A DNA stretch of 64,000 nucleotides from Klebsiella oxytoca (GCF_009707385.1 NZ_CP046115.1:2418001-2482000); one strand, 5' to 3'; counted from the stretch's first letter, positions 16,949-26,531 are shown. Numbers and translations: made by a program. Notes: generated from the letters alone by a model not told the origin.

Positions 16949-18208
16949 TCAGATGTTCTCCGCCGCCGCAATGCCGTTGACCACATTAAGGGCGCTGCGC
17001 ACGCCATCTTCATGGAAACCGTTATACCAGTAAGCCCCGCAGAACCAGCTCCGCTGGCGGCCGTTAATCTCCTCCCGACGCATCTGGGCGGACCAGCTAT
17101 GCGGATTAAACAGCGGATGCTCATAGATAAAGCGTTTCCAGACGTAGCGCTCATCCACCGGCGTTCCTGGATTAAGCGTGACGCAGAACAGCGGGGCGTC
17201 GTCAGGCAGGCCCTGGAGAATATTCATGTTATAGGTGACGCAGGCGCTGTCCTCGTCCTGCTCGCTCAGGCGATAGTTCCAGCTGGCCCAGGCACGCTTG
17301 CGTACCGGCAGCCAGCGCGGGTCGCTGTGTAAGACCACTTCGTTTCGCTGCCAGGCAATATCACCGAGTATTTCGCGTTCGGCGGGGGTTGGGTCCGCCA
17401 GCATTGCCAGCGCCTGGCGAGAGTGGCAGGCGAAGATCGCCTGATCAAAGCGCTGTTCCCCTGATGCCAGCTGGAGCGTTATGCCATCCGGGCGGCGGAT
17501 GACGCTCTGCACCGGCGTATTGAGGCGCAGGTTAAGGCGATCGCCAAGCTGAGCAAGCAGGGCGCGGACGTACTCCCGCGATCCGCCGGGCACAACGTAC
17601 CACTGCGGACGCTGGCGAATATCCAATAACCCGTGATTGTCAAAAAAGCGCAAAAACAGCGCCAGCGGGAAGCGGCGCATCTCCTGCAGCGATGATGACC
17701 AGATGGCGGCCCCCATCGGCAGAATATAGTGCCGGGCGAAAAAGGGGCTGAAGCCGTGTCGCTGAAGAAAGGTCTGCAGCGTGGCGCCCGGGTGGAATGC
17801 GTCCGCCAGAGCCAGTTTCGCCAGTCGATTAAAACGGACGATCTCGGTCAGCAGACCCCAGAAGGCTGGCTTAACCAGGTTGCGTCGCTGGGCGAACAGC
17901 GACGTCAGGCTGTGGCCGTTATACTCCAGTCCGCTCTGCGGGTTATGGACCGAAAAGCTCATCTGCGTTTTTTGACCGCTGAGCCCCAGCTCGCTGAGCA
18001 GGCCCATAAAGCGCGGGTAGGTACGGTTGTTATAGACAATAAATCCGGTATCAATGGCCCAGCTGCCCTGGGGAGTGGTGATATCCACCGTTGCGGTATG
18101 TCCGCCCGGCGTGGATTCTGCTTCGAACAGCGTTACCTGATGATGTCCGGCAAGACGCCAGGCGCAGGTTAATCCGGCGATACCGCTGCCTATAATGGCG
18201 ATATTCAT
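16949..18208 (-). CDS. FAD-dependent amine oxidase-like enzyme
   Basis: A 419-residue flavoprotein. The N-terminal dinucleotide fold GSGIAGLTCAWRLAG (residues 7-21), the E-STPGGHTAT segment near 30-40 and the C-terminal GAYWYNGFHEDGVRSA FAD-contact region are all present. Homologues are annotated as NAD/FAD-binding amine oxidases or phytoene desaturase-like. In this cluster it probably oxidises or desaturates a fatty acyl chain beside the double bond methylated by the CFA-like enzyme. It is translated in a coupled chain with the SDR gene upstream (four-base overlap). Confidence 0.85.
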   Translation of the reverse strand: MNIAIIGSGIAGLTCAWRLAGHHQVTLFEAESTPGGHTATVDITTPQGSWAIDTGFIVYNNRTYPRFMGLLSELGLSGQKTQMSFSVHNPQSGLEYNGHSLTSLFAQRRNLVKPAFWGLLTEIVRFNRLAKLALADAFHPGATLQTFLQRHGFSPFFARHYILPMGAAIWSSSLQEMRRFPLALFLRFFDNHGLLDIRQRPQWYVVPGGSREYVRALLAQLGDRLNLRLNTPVQSVIRRPDGITLQLASGEQRFDQAIFACHSRQALAMLADPTPAEREILGDIAWQRNEVVLHSDPRWLPVRKRAWASWNYRLSEQDEDSACVTYNMNILQGLPDDAPLFCVTLNPGTPVDERYVWKRFIYEHPLFNPHSWSAQMRREEINGRQRSWFCGAYWYNGFHEDGVRSALNVVNGIAAAENI

Positions 18209-18924
18209 GAGCGCACCATCCTGCGCAACAGCACGCGCTGAAGACCATCAGGAAGCCCGGCCAGCAGACGAAGGAGCAGGTTAAAGCCTGTTGGAAAGGC
18301 GATATGATTTTTACCCTTCGCCAGACCGCAGCGTATCGCTTTAACCGCGTGCTCCACGCTTACCTGACCGGGCATGGAAAAATCGTTTTTACGCGTCAGC
18401 GGGGTGTCGACGAACCCGGGCGATACTACCGTGATGGCGATGCCTTTTGGCTCCCAGTCCAGACGCAAGCTGTTGGCAAACCAGGTCAGCGCCGCTTTTG
18501 AGGCGCCGTATGCCTCTGCCCGAGGAAAGGGCAGCCAGTGCGCCATCGAGCTCACCAGCACCACGCGATTCCCGGCTGACAGCTGCGACTGAAGCGCCGC
18601 CAGGCAGTTCACCGGGCCCAGAAAATTGGTGGTGATGACTCTTTCCACCAGTCCGGCATCTACCGTCCCGCGATCCAGGTATTCGCAGGTTCCTGCGCAG
18701 AGAATAACCAGGTCCGCGCGGCAGTCGGTCAGCGCCTGGCGGCAGGCGTCCCTGTCCGTCATATCGAAAGAGAGTACGCTGATGTTCGGGCTATACTGCT
18801 GTAGCCCTGCCAGGCGTGACGGATCGCGGCCGCAGGCGATAACGAGGTGACCTTCCGCAGCGAAGGATTTGGCGAGTCCGGCACCTATTCCGGAGCTGGC
18901 GCCCGTGATAAGAACCGTCATCAT
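18205..18924 (-). CDS. Short-chain dehydrogenase/reductase
   Basis: A 239-residue classical SDR. The NAD(P) motif TGASSGIG lies near residue 8, the catalytic serine in LVSSMAHW, and the catalytic pair in YGASK (Y148-K152). Two adjacent ATG codons exist (18924 and 18921); 18924 overlaps the previous stop as ATGA and has GGAGAG eight bases upstream. As the second gene of the operon it probably supplies a redox step in the lipid pathway. Confidence 0.85.
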   Translation of the reverse strand: MMTVLITGASSGIGAGLAKSFAAEGHLVIACGRDPSRLAGLQQYSPNISVLSFDMTDRDACRQALTDCRADLVILCAGTCEYLDRGTVDAGLVERVITTNFLGPVNCLAALQSQLSAGNRVVLVSSMAHWLPFPRAEAYGASKAALTWFANSLRLDWEPKGIAITVVSPGFVDTPLTRKNDFSMPGQVSVEHAVKAIRCGLAKGKNHIAFPTGFNLLLRLLAGLPDGLQRVLLRRMVRS

Positions 18925-19355
18925 CTCCGCACTCTCCGTTTGACGCCGCGCACCGCCCATCCGAGCAGGGGAAGATGTTCGTAGAGCATCTCCCCGGCGT
19001 CGTAGTAGTCGCGCTGCTGAATAATCCGTTGGTCTTCAATGTCGACCACCGAACAGCCCGGAAGCTCCAGCATTTCCCCGCCGACAATACGCGGATGCGA
19101 CCAGTGCATGGTCCAGGTGACGAAAAATCGCTGGTTTTCGCTGAGCGGGGTATCCACCGTGAAACGGCACCGATCCACGTTGGCTAACAGGTGAGTAAGG
19201 TAACGCTGGATAGCGAATAGTCCCTGGTGCTGACCAAACGGATCGGTAAGTACAGCGTCCGCATGGTACAGCTCGCCCAGCGCTGAGGATGGCTGCTGAT
19301 CCATGCTGGTGTAGTACTCAGTAAAGCGTTTGATGACCGAGAGCGAGGTTTTCAT
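18921..19355 (-). CDS. NTF2/SnoaL-like protein, first gene of lipid operon
   Basis: A 144-residue protein with the NTF2/SnoaL-like cone fold: the YHADAVLTDPFGQHQG segment near residue 30 and the C-terminal IIQQRDYYDAGEMLYEHLP segment are typical. Members bind small hydrophobic molecules or act as small isomerases. It is the promoter-proximal gene of at least eight coupled genes reading to the left, following a 290-base control region downstream of a MerR-type regulator gene on the same strand. Confidence 0.82.
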   Translation of the reverse strand: MKTSLSVIKRFTEYYTSMDQQPSSALGELYHADAVLTDPFGQHQGLFAIQRYLTHLLANVDRCRFTVDTPLSENQRFFVTWTMHWSHPRIVGGEMLELPGCSVVDIEDQRIIQQRDYYDAGEMLYEHLPLLGWAVRGVKRRVRR

Positions 19356-19647
19356 GGATCACATCCTGACCTAAGCAACATGCATACTTAAAACTTACAC
19401 AATTAAATTTATTTGTCCAAATTTGTGGGAAGGTATTTTTTATTATTCTTAATAATCAATTGGTTATTTTTATTTTCTGATGCGGTAATTTTGTGATTTT
19501 GCAAGAGTCAGAGGGGCGAGTTCGCCGCGGCCAGACATTGCGCGACGCTACCGGGTACGAAGAGGGAGATGTTTTCGTTTGTCAGGGATATTTCGCGGGA
19601 GATGCACGCTGCGCCACCAGCAGCGGCGCAAGGGAGAGGCAATGGAA
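19356..19647 (-). promoter_or_regulatory. Control region of the lipid-modification operon
   Basis: A strikingly AT-rich gap between the MerR-like gene and the operon it probably governs. Reading leftwards it contains TTGGACAAATAAATTTAATTG and a following TAAGTT, a possible -35/-10 pair with the long spacer that MerR-family activators use. TTTGTCC- and TTTGTGG-like words recur here, but I cannot define the operator. Confidence 0.4.
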
Positions 19648-20376
19648 TCAGAGAACGACGATCTCCAGCGAGGCAACCTGCTGCTGCCAGCGTTCAACCT
19701 GTTTCTGGCGGGCCGGGGAGAGTTTACCGGTGGTCACCAGCAGCCATTTGCGTTCCGGCAAGATCTCCGGCGCCAGGGTTGTGGGCGGCACGGGAAGGAC
19801 GTCAATGCGGTGGCCCTGACCGGTGCGTTTGAGCGCCTCAAGCCAGATTTCACAGGCGTCGTTAAGATGCCAGCCGGTGATCAGATAGTTATCGCCGGGC
19901 GCCTTTTTGTCTCCTTCGAGACAAAACGAGGTGTAGGCGATAATGATGCCATCGAGGATTTCGCGCAGCGTCATGATCGCCGGTACATTCGCGGAAACCT
20001 GGCTACGCAGCGGGCGCAGCACTTCGGTAACCAGTTCGGGACGCGGGGATTCGCGACCCGCGTCGTAGATCAGCTGGCGCAGGGATTCGATTTTCCCCTC
20101 TTTTAGCCGCTGGAGCATGCTTTCCTGCAGAGTGAGCCAGTTGTTCGTCCGCCGGGCGCCGGGGCGAGCCAGCAGAGGTTTCACCTGGCTGACAGGCACC
20201 CCTTTTTTTACCCAGTCGAGAATTTTGAGCGCCTGCTGGATATCGTCATCGTTGTACAGACGATGACCACCATCGGTGCGTTGTGGCTTAAGAAGGCCGT
20301 AGCGGCGCTGCCAGGCGCGGAGCGTCGTGGCGTTAATTCCGCACAGCTGCGCAAATTCACCGATGGAGTAGGTCAT
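19648..20376 (-). CDS. MerR family regulator, MlrA/CarH-like
   Basis: A 242-residue regulator. Residues 1-70 are a MerR-type winged helix almost identical in its core to MlrA (TLRAWQRRYGLLKPQRTDGGHRLY). The C-terminal domain resembles the B12-binding region of CarH/LitR in layout but has no D-x-H-x-x-G cobalamin motif, so it is probably B12-independent as MlrA is. The ATG at 20376 has AGGTG upstream; a GTG three codons earlier is less likely. It precedes the lipid operon on the same strand, and LitR/CarH-type proteins govern similar clusters in other proteobacteria, so I infer that it controls them. Confidence 0.83.
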   Translation of the reverse strand: MTYSIGEFAQLCGINATTLRAWQRRYGLLKPQRTDGGHRLYNDDDIQQALKILDWVKKGVPVSQVKPLLARPGARRTNNWLTLQESMLQRLKEGKIESLRQLIYDAGRESPRPELVTEVLRPLRSQVSANVPAIMTLREILDGIIIAYTSFCLEGDKKAPGDNYLITGWHLNDACEIWLEALKRTGQGHRIDVLPVPPTTLAPEILPERKWLLVTTGKLSPARQKQVERWQQQVASLEIVVL

Positions 20377-20489
20377 AAGGGACACCTGAATATCAACAAT
20401 ACCCTCAATATACTACGAATAGCGGCAGGTTGAACGCATTCCACTCTTTCGCAAGCCGTTACGCAGGACTTTTTGCGCTTTACCGACGT

Positions 20490-20834
20490 TCAGTAAGAAG
20501 AAAAGGGATAGAAGTGATAAATCGCCGCCATCGCTAAAATACTGACCAGCACGCTGATAATGAACCAGGTTTTGAACGGCTGCTTTTGCGTTTTGTGGTG
20601 GAACAGCCGTTGACCCGCTATCGCGCCAGCCCATCCGCCCACCACCCCAAACAGCAGCAAAGTGGACTCCGGCACTCTGCGCCAGGCCCGGCGTGCCGCC
20701 ATTTTATCGACGCCGTAAATCGCCAGCGTCAGTACGTTGGCGAGCAGGAGCCAGATAGCGAAGGGATGTGGCGTAAAAATGCTGCCGATCGCTGCCAGGA
20801 TCAGGAGCAAATAACAACACCGGTTGAGAGTCAT
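20490..20834 (-). CDS. DUF1294 membrane protein
   Basis: A small inner-membrane protein of about 114 residues with three or four hydrophobic segments and the DUF1294 signature (IYGVDKMAARRAWRRVPE, GWAGAIAGQRLFHHKTQK). No clear ribosome site precedes any candidate ATG; I choose 20834, but 20876 and 20897 are in frame and possible. Function unknown. It stands alone between the MerR-like gene and an efflux pump. Confidence 0.75.
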   Translation of the reverse strand: MTLNRCCYLLLILAAIGSIFTPHPFAIWLLLANVLTLAIYGVDKMAARRAWRRVPESTLLLFGVVGGWAGAIAGQRLFHHKTQKQPFKTWFIISVLVSILAMAAIYHFYPFSSY

Positions 20835-20913
20835 ATTATTAGTCGCGGTTATTTTCAGAGTGAATAGACGCTGCATTATACGCCATACTCGCGGCAAGAA
20901 AAAAACACTGCGT

Positions 20914-22107
20914 TCAATGGTTTGTGTTAGCTTGCTGAGTCGTTTGACGCCAGGTGATAAACGTTATCCCGACCGCAGTAAGAAGCCATATTCCGCTTAA
21001 GCCAAAAGCGCTTTGCCATCCCAGATGATCAAATACCCATCCTCCCGTGGTTGAGCCAAGCGCTATTGAGAGCTGAATAATGGCGACCATCAGACCGCCT
21101 CCTGCTTCGGCGTCGTCGGGCAGCGTCCGCGCAAGCCAGGTCCACCAGCCGGTTGGCGCTGCCGTCGCCAGCATACCCCACAGGCTTAACAGCGCGGCGA
21201 CGATCCACACCTGCTGCCCAGCCAGAAGCAATGTTCCGGCAATCAAGGCCATAAGGAAAGGGATGGTGATCAGGGTCTGATAAAACCCGGCGTTGAGGCA
21301 TGATGAAACGCATATTGTGCCCGCCAAACCAGAGACGCCTGTTGCCAGCAATATTAAGGACAGGCCGGGAGCGCTGACTCCGGTCACCGTTTCCAGAAAC
21401 GGGCGCACATAGGTAAATAAGGCAAACTGTCCCATAAAGAAGAGTCCGCAGGCCAGCAGGCCGGTCGAGACGATAGGCATTCTGAACAGTCTTAGCACGG
21501 AGCCTCGCGGCTGGCTCGTGTTATCGTTTTCCATCGTCGGCAGGCTTACGCATTGCCAGACAAATGCGATGATCGCCAGCGGGACGAGGCATAAAAAAGC
21601 CCCACGCCAGCCGACGGTAGCCCCCAGATAGCTACCCAGCGGCGCCGCCACTACGGTCGCCAGCGCATTGCCGCCGTTGAAGATCGCCAGCGCGCGCGGT
21701 ACCTGCTGCTGCGGTACCAGCCTGATAGCGGTAGCCGCCGACATTGACCAGAATCCGCCGATGACGATACCAATCAGGGCTCTTCCGACCATATAAATCA
21801 CATAGCTGTGGGCAAGAGCGATAATGATACCCGACACCGCCATCAGCACCGTCAGCCCCAGCAGAAGATGTTTTCGGTTCAGACTCCCGGCCAGGTGAGA
21901 GATGGTCAGGCTGGTCAGTACCGCCAGGATGCCGGAAATAGCAATTCCCTGACCTGCCAGACCTTCGGTGACGTTTAAATCTCTGGCTATTGGCGTCAGC
22001 AGGCTGACCGGCATAAATTCGGAAGCGATCAGTACAAAAACGCAAAGCGTCATAGCGAATACGCCGCTCCAGCGTGCGCGAGGTGTATTACGGCTCAGTG
22101 TGGACAT
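20914..22107 (-). CDS. MFS efflux transporter, NepI-like
   Basis: A 397-residue DHA1-type major facilitator with 12 predicted membrane segments. Its sequence follows E. coli NepI, a purine ribonucleoside exporter, along its length (EFMPVSLLTPIARDLNVTEGLAGQ; GRALIGIVIGGFWSMSAA), but it is clearly a diverged member, so the substrate is not certain. The start at 22107 has AGAG upstream; 14 further in-frame codons exist to 22149 without a ribosome site. A strong hairpin separates it from the hydrolase gene upstream. Confidence 0.82.
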   Translation of the reverse strand: MSTLSRNTPRARWSGVFAMTLCVFVLIASEFMPVSLLTPIARDLNVTEGLAGQGIAISGILAVLTSLTISHLAGSLNRKHLLLGLTVLMAVSGIIIALAHSYVIYMVGRALIGIVIGGFWSMSAATAIRLVPQQQVPRALAIFNGGNALATVVAAPLGSYLGATVGWRGAFLCLVPLAIIAFVWQCVSLPTMENDNTSQPRGSVLRLFRMPIVSTGLLACGLFFMGQFALFTYVRPFLETVTGVSAPGLSLILLATGVSGLAGTICVSSCLNAGFYQTLITIPFLMALIAGTLLLAGQQVWIVAALLSLWGMLATAAPTGWWTWLARTLPDDAEAGGGLMVAIIQLSIALGSTTGGWVFDHLGWQSAFGLSGIWLLTAVGITFITWRQTTQQANTNH

Positions 22108-22216
22108 TTTCTCTACATCTCTGAATATTTTCCCGGCCAGCTCAGGCATAGCCGGACGGACGCCATTTATGGAATAACGCCAAAGAACGTGGGAAAGAAA
22201 GACGAGCGGGCGATGA

Positions 22217-22243
22217 AAGCCGCCTGCCTGTAGCAGGCGGCTT
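22217..22243 (-). terminator. Terminator of the secreted hydrolase gene
   Basis: A perfect 11-base stem (AAGCCGCCTGC with GCAGGCGGCTT) and five-base loop follows the stop at 22251 on the minus strand. The trailing T-run is short (TTTC), so termination strength is moderate. Confidence 0.65.
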
Positions 22244-22250
22244 CAGGGCG

Positions 22251-23387
22251 TTATCTGAGATTGGTTTTGAAAAATTGTTCAAATTTGGCAAACGGTATTT
22301 TGCCGGCCGTATTGTCATATAAATCGACATGATTTGCGCCCGGGACAACCACCAGCTCTTTCTCTTTGCTGCCGATGGCGTTAAACGCATCTTCGGCAAA
22401 ATAGCGTGAATGGGCGTTTTCACCGGTTACGATGAGCGTCGGGATAGTGACTTCACCGGCGTAGCTCAGCAGCGGCATATTCATAAACGACAGCGGCATG
22501 GTCGCATTCCACGCGCCGGTTGAGTTTACGGAGCGGGGGTGAAAACCACGCGGCATCCGATAGTAGTCAAAGAACTCTTTCAATACCGGGTTCGGGTTGG
22601 CGGGTAATGTTTCTGGCAGAATACGACCGGCGGCAGTGACGTTGCCTTTCTCATCGACATAAATATCATGTCCGCCCGGCGCGAAGGTACCGCTTTCCGC
22701 ATCCTTCCAGCGCAGCGCGTTGAGATACTGCAGAACGGCGCGGCGGTCGGCGGTAGTGTAGCGGTCTTTTCCGTCGCCTACGCCGTGACCCATCGCGCGG
22801 CTCATATCGTACATGACGCTGGTGGCTACCGCTTTAACGCGGGTATCCATCGAGGCGTCGTTTAACGCCATTCCGCCCCAGCCGCAGATACCGAGCAGCC
22901 CGATGCGATTGCGATCCACTTCGTTTTGCAGTCCTAAGAAATCAACCGCCGCGCTGAAATCTTCAGTGTTGATGTCCGGAGAGGCCGCGTTACGCGGATG
23001 GCCGCCGCTTTCTCCGGTATAAGAAGGATCGAAGGCGAGGGTGACAAAGCCCTGTTCAGCCAGCGTTTGTGCATACAGGCCGCTGGATTGCTCCTTGACC
23101 GCGCCGAAGGGGCCGCTAATTGCAATCGCCGCCAGCTTGCGCTCGCCGCGATCTTCAGGAATGTAGAGATCGCCGACCAGAGTGATGCCGTAGCGGTTCT
23201 GGAACGTCACTTTACGGTGAGCGACTTTGGTACTTTTAGCGAAGGTTTTATCCCATGTTTCGACCAGCGAAACGGGCGCATTCGGATTGGATGTATCAGC
23301 GTAGCTCATGGTTGTGACTCCACTTAATGATGCGCATAGCAGCATGGCAGGCATGGCGGCCGTCAGTTTTCTGGTAAAGGTTTTCAT
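22251..23387 (-). CDS. Secreted alpha/beta hydrolase, YcjY-like
   Basis: A 378-residue hydrolase with a Sec signal peptide (about residues 1-30, ending SYA). The nucleophile motif is GICGWGG with cysteine C168 in place of the usual serine, as in dienelactone hydrolases, and the C-terminal ANHVD holds the catalytic histidine. E. coli YcjY belongs to the same group but is cytoplasmic. The ATG at 23387 has AGGGGA seven bases upstream. It is divergent from a LysR gene that probably regulates it. Substrate unknown. Confidence 0.8.
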   Translation of the reverse strand: MKTFTRKLTAAMPAMLLCASLSGVTTMSYADTSNPNAPVSLVETWDKTFAKSTKVAHRKVTFQNRYGITLVGDLYIPEDRGERKLAAIAISGPFGAVKEQSSGLYAQTLAEQGFVTLAFDPSYTGESGGHPRNAASPDINTEDFSAAVDFLGLQNEVDRNRIGLLGICGWGGMALNDASMDTRVKAVATSVMYDMSRAMGHGVGDGKDRYTTADRRAVLQYLNALRWKDAESGTFAPGGHDIYVDEKGNVTAAGRILPETLPANPNPVLKEFFDYYRMPRGFHPRSVNSTGAWNATMPLSFMNMPLLSYAGEVTIPTLIVTGENAHSRYFAEDAFNAIGSKEKELVVVPGANHVDLYDNTAGKIPFAKFEQFFKTNLR

Positions 23388-23558
23388 CACTATTTCCCCT
23401 AAAACAGGTTGCAGATACAGGTTTCATACGGACAACACTGCTGTGCTTTGTTGCAATGCGCTGATTATAGTTAGCAGAAATAGTGCTGATTAGAGGCTTA
23501 AAATTGCTAAGATTAATATCATATTGTTATAGATGTGGTGAGGCTGGGGAGAGGGATC

Positions 23559-24443
23559 ATGGCGAAACGGGAAAACTATAACGATCTGTATCTGTTTATG
23601 CTGGTGGTGCGCGAGGGTAGTTTTACCGCCGCTGCGCAGCGGCTTGGGCTGGCGCAATCAGGTATCAGCCGTTCGGTACGCGAGCTTGAAGAGCGGCTGG
23701 GCGTTCAGCTGCTGGTGCGCACCACGCGCAAACTCTCGCTTACCCAGGCCGGCGAGCAGCTTTATCGGACCGTTGAATCAGGGTTTGACGCTTTAGATAT
23801 GGGGCTTGCCACCCTGGCCCATTACCGGCATACCCCATCCGGTACGGTACGTATTAATGCCAGCCAGCACGCCATTGATCAATTGTTGTTGCCGAAGCTG
23901 GCGGTGTTTAAACAACGTTATCCTGATATCCGGCTGGAACTCATCAGCGAAAGCCGGTTTGTTGATATTATCGCCGAGCGATTTGACGCCGGGGTGCGTC
24001 TGGGACCGGAAGTCGGCGGCGGGATGGTCGCGGTGCGTATTTCTCCGGATATGGAGATGGTTGTTGTCGGTGCGCCCGAGCACTTCCGTCGCTACGGTTT
24101 TCCGCAAACGCCGGCCGATCTGGTCGTTCATCCCTGCATCGCTTACCAGTTTGGCGACGGAAGCCTGTATGCATGGGAGCTCAATCATGATGGTAAAAAA
24201 ATAACCCACCGGCCGCAGGGGCAGTGGGCCTTTGCCGACAGCTACATGGAGGCGAAAGCCGCCAGACTGGGGCTGGGACTGGCGTACGTGCCGGAAGAGT
24301 TGGTTACCGACGATTTAGAACGCGGCACGTTAATCAGAGTTCTGCAGCCTTACAGCCAGCGGCTGGAAGGTTCTTTTCTCTATTATCCTCATCGCAATGT
24401 GTCGCCGGCGTTACGTGCGGTGATTGACACGTTGAGAGTTTAA
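23559..24443 (+). CDS. LysR family transcriptional regulator
   Basis: A 294-residue LysR protein of the DmlR/AaeR-like group, with the helix-turn-helix FTAAAQRLGLAQSGISRSVRELEERLG near residue 20 and an effector domain from about 90. The ATG at 23559 has GGGGAGAGG upstream; a GTG at 23535 is also in frame. It is divergent from the secreted hydrolase. The gap holds TTAGCA and TGCTAA arms at about 23472-23510, the kind of dyad a LysR protein can bind. Confidence 0.85.
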   Translation: MAKRENYNDLYLFMLVVREGSFTAAAQRLGLAQSGISRSVRELEERLGVQLLVRTTRKLSLTQAGEQLYRTVESGFDALDMGLATLAHYRHTPSGTVRINASQHAIDQLLLPKLAVFKQRYPDIRLELISESRFVDIIAERFDAGVRLGPEVGGGMVAVRISPDMEMVVVGAPEHFRRYGFPQTPADLVVHPCIAYQFGDGSLYAWELNHDGKKITHRPQGQWAFADSYMEAKAARLGLGLAYVPEELVTDDLERGTLIRVLQPYSQRLEGSFLYYPHRNVSPALRAVIDTLRV

Positions 24444-24480
24444 GAAAGCATAAGGGTGTCAACCGCGGGCAATGATTTTC

Positions 24481-25392
24481 TTATTTCAGCACCGGCGCTT
24501 TTGTTGATGACAATAAGTTTTCCAGCCACTCGGTAAATACCCGAACCTTGCGTGAGAGATGGCGGTGCGGATATAACAACGATAGTTTGCGCGCCGGGCA
24601 GGGATGGTCCGGTAATACTTCGACCAAAAGGCCGCTATCGAGATAAGGCTGTAAAAAAATATTCATGCCCTGCACTAACCCCAGTCCCGCCAGGCCCGCA
24701 GATAGATAGGTTTCGGAGTTATCTACCACGAGATTTCCGGGAAGCGTAATGTCGGCAGTCCCCTCCGGCGTTTCAAACGTCCACGGCATAATTTGCCTGC
24801 TGTTGCTGTTAATCCAGTTGATGGCCTGATGATGCCGCAAATCTTCCAGCGTTTTTGGCGCGCCGCGGCTCGCAATATAGGCCGGGCTGGCGCAGGTTGT
24901 CATTTTGATGCGACCCAGCTTGCGGGCGATATACTCCCCGTCCTCCAGTTCCCCAATCCGGAGCAGGCAATCAAGGCCATCGCGCAGCATATCCCGTCGA
25001 CGATCGGAGCTGCTGAGAATGATTTCGACGCCAGGATGCTGGCGGTAAAAATCAGGCAGATTAGGTACCACCAGTAAAGTCGCGAAGGCGATGGGCATAT
25101 CGACATGAAGCTGGCCGTGCAAGACGCCATCGGTCGCAAAAGACTCCAGCAGCTCATCCGCCTGGGCCAGCAGGGGTTTACTGCGTCGATAAAACGCTTC
25201 TCCATCAGGCGTCAAATTAATGCGGCGCGTCGTGCGCTGCATCAAACGCGTGCCGCAGTGCTGTTCAAGCAGCTGCAAGGCTTTAGTGACGGCGGGACGA
25301 TGAATTTGCAGATTATCCGCCGCCTGAGTAAAGCTACCTGACTCGACAATTTCAATAAAAATACGAATCGATTCAAAAAGATTTATTTGCAT
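24481..25392 (-). CDS. LysR family transcriptional regulator
   Basis: A 303-residue LysR protein (MQINLFESIRIFIEIVE start; helix-turn-helix FTQAADNLQIHRPAVTKALQLLEQ). It is divergent from the nitronate-monooxygenase-like gene at 25551, which is its likely target, and convergent with the LysR gene to its left. An upstream in-frame ATG at 25425 is without ribosome site. Effector unknown. Confidence 0.84.
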   Translation of the reverse strand: MQINLFESIRIFIEIVESGSFTQAADNLQIHRPAVTKALQLLEQHCGTRLMQRTTRRINLTPDGEAFYRRSKPLLAQADELLESFATDGVLHGQLHVDMPIAFATLLVVPNLPDFYRQHPGVEIILSSSDRRRDMLRDGLDCLLRIGELEDGEYIARKLGRIKMTTCASPAYIASRGAPKTLEDLRHHQAINWINSNSRQIMPWTFETPEGTADITLPGNLVVDNSETYLSAGLAGLGLVQGMNIFLQPYLDSGLLVEVLPDHPCPARKLSLLYPHRHLSRKVRVFTEWLENLLSSTKAPVLK

Positions 25393-25550
25393 AGCTGGCT
25401 GCTTTTGCCTGGAGCGGGAGCGCATATTGTTACTGATTTTATAATAGTGATGAACTTTTTTGGCTATTTTTCTAAATAATCTACCGTCCTACACTCCTTC
25501 CATTCAGAAACAGAACCGCGCCAAAGCGCTCTTGTGAAGGATTTTCTCCC

Positions 25551-26531
25551 ATGAAAAATAACCGTATCTGCCAGATCCTGAAGATAGAAAAACCTGTTAT
25601 CCAGGGTCCATTATCGTGGTTGACCGATGCCCGATTAGTCGCCGCCGTCAGCAACGCCGGAGGGCTTGGCGTGCTGGGACCCAACGCAGGCTTAACCGCC
25701 GGGATGGCGGTTGCCACCCCCGAAGAAACGGCTGAAAAAATGCGTGAAGAGATCCGCAAAACCAAACGGTTAACGGAAAAACCTTTCGGCGTGAACCTGA
25801 TCCCAGCCCCTGAAAATGACATCTGGACTCCGCCCATTCTGCAGGTAATTAAAGAAGAGGGCGTCAGGGCCGTGGTTTACACCGGTTACGGCGAGGGAGG
25901 CGTGATACCGACGCTGTTCAACGAATTGAAAGAGGCGGGCATCGCTATCATTTACCGCGATATCAATCCGACGCCGGTCAATACCCGTCTTGCTGAAGAA
26001 GCCGGCGCCGATATTATCGTCGCAACCGGTTTTGATGAAGGCGGCACGTTGCCGGGTACTGCGCTGGGCACTTTTTCGATCGTGCCGCTGATTGCTGACT
26101 CAGTGAAGAATATTCCCGTCATGGCTGCGGGCGGTATTACCGACAGCCGCACTGCCAGAGCGGCGCACGCATTAGGCGCGGAAGGGGTATTTGCCGGCTC
26201 GGTTTTCATCGGTACAGAAGAGTGCAGGGTGCCACCGTCGGTCAAAAACAGAATTATTGCCGCTAACGGTCTCGATTTGCTGCTTTTCCGCACGCAGCCT
26301 CATTACTACCGCTCTCTACCGGGCAAGCTCGCTGAAAATCTGGTATCGATGGATGAAGCTGGCGCTAGCCGTGAAGAGCTGGGCAGGGTGATGGGAGGAC
26401 TGCGCGGCTTACGTATCGGCATGCTGGAAGGCAACGCCGATGAGGGCTATATCTCGCTTGGAACGGGGATCGGTAATATTCACAGCGTTAAAAGCGTAGC
26501 GTGGGTGGTGAACGAGTTAACCGTGGGCTGA
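25551..26531 (+). CDS. Nitronate monooxygenase-like flavoprotein
   Basis: A 326-residue TIM-barrel FMN enzyme of the nitronate monooxygenase (2-nitropropane dioxygenase)/FabK family. Visible are the N-terminal PVIQGPLSW segment, the SNAGGLGVLG turn, the glycine-rich AAGGITD phosphate-binding loop near residue 190 and GAEGVFAGSVFIGTEE after it. Such enzymes detoxify alkyl nitronates such as propionate-3-nitronate or related flavin substrates in the cytoplasm. A divergent LysR regulator adjoins it. Confidence 0.82.
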   Translation: MKNNRICQILKIEKPVIQGPLSWLTDARLVAAVSNAGGLGVLGPNAGLTAGMAVATPEETAEKMREEIRKTKRLTEKPFGVNLIPAPENDIWTPPILQVIKEEGVRAVVYTGYGEGGVIPTLFNELKEAGIAIIYRDINPTPVNTRLAEEAGADIIVATGFDEGGTLPGTALGTFSIVPLIADSVKNIPVMAAGGITDSRTARAAHALGAEGVFAGSVFIGTEECRVPPSVKNRIIAANGLDLLLFRTQPHYYRSLPGKLAENLVSMDEAGASREELGRVMGGLRGLRIGMLEGNADEGYISLGTGIGNIHSVKSVAWVVNELTVG

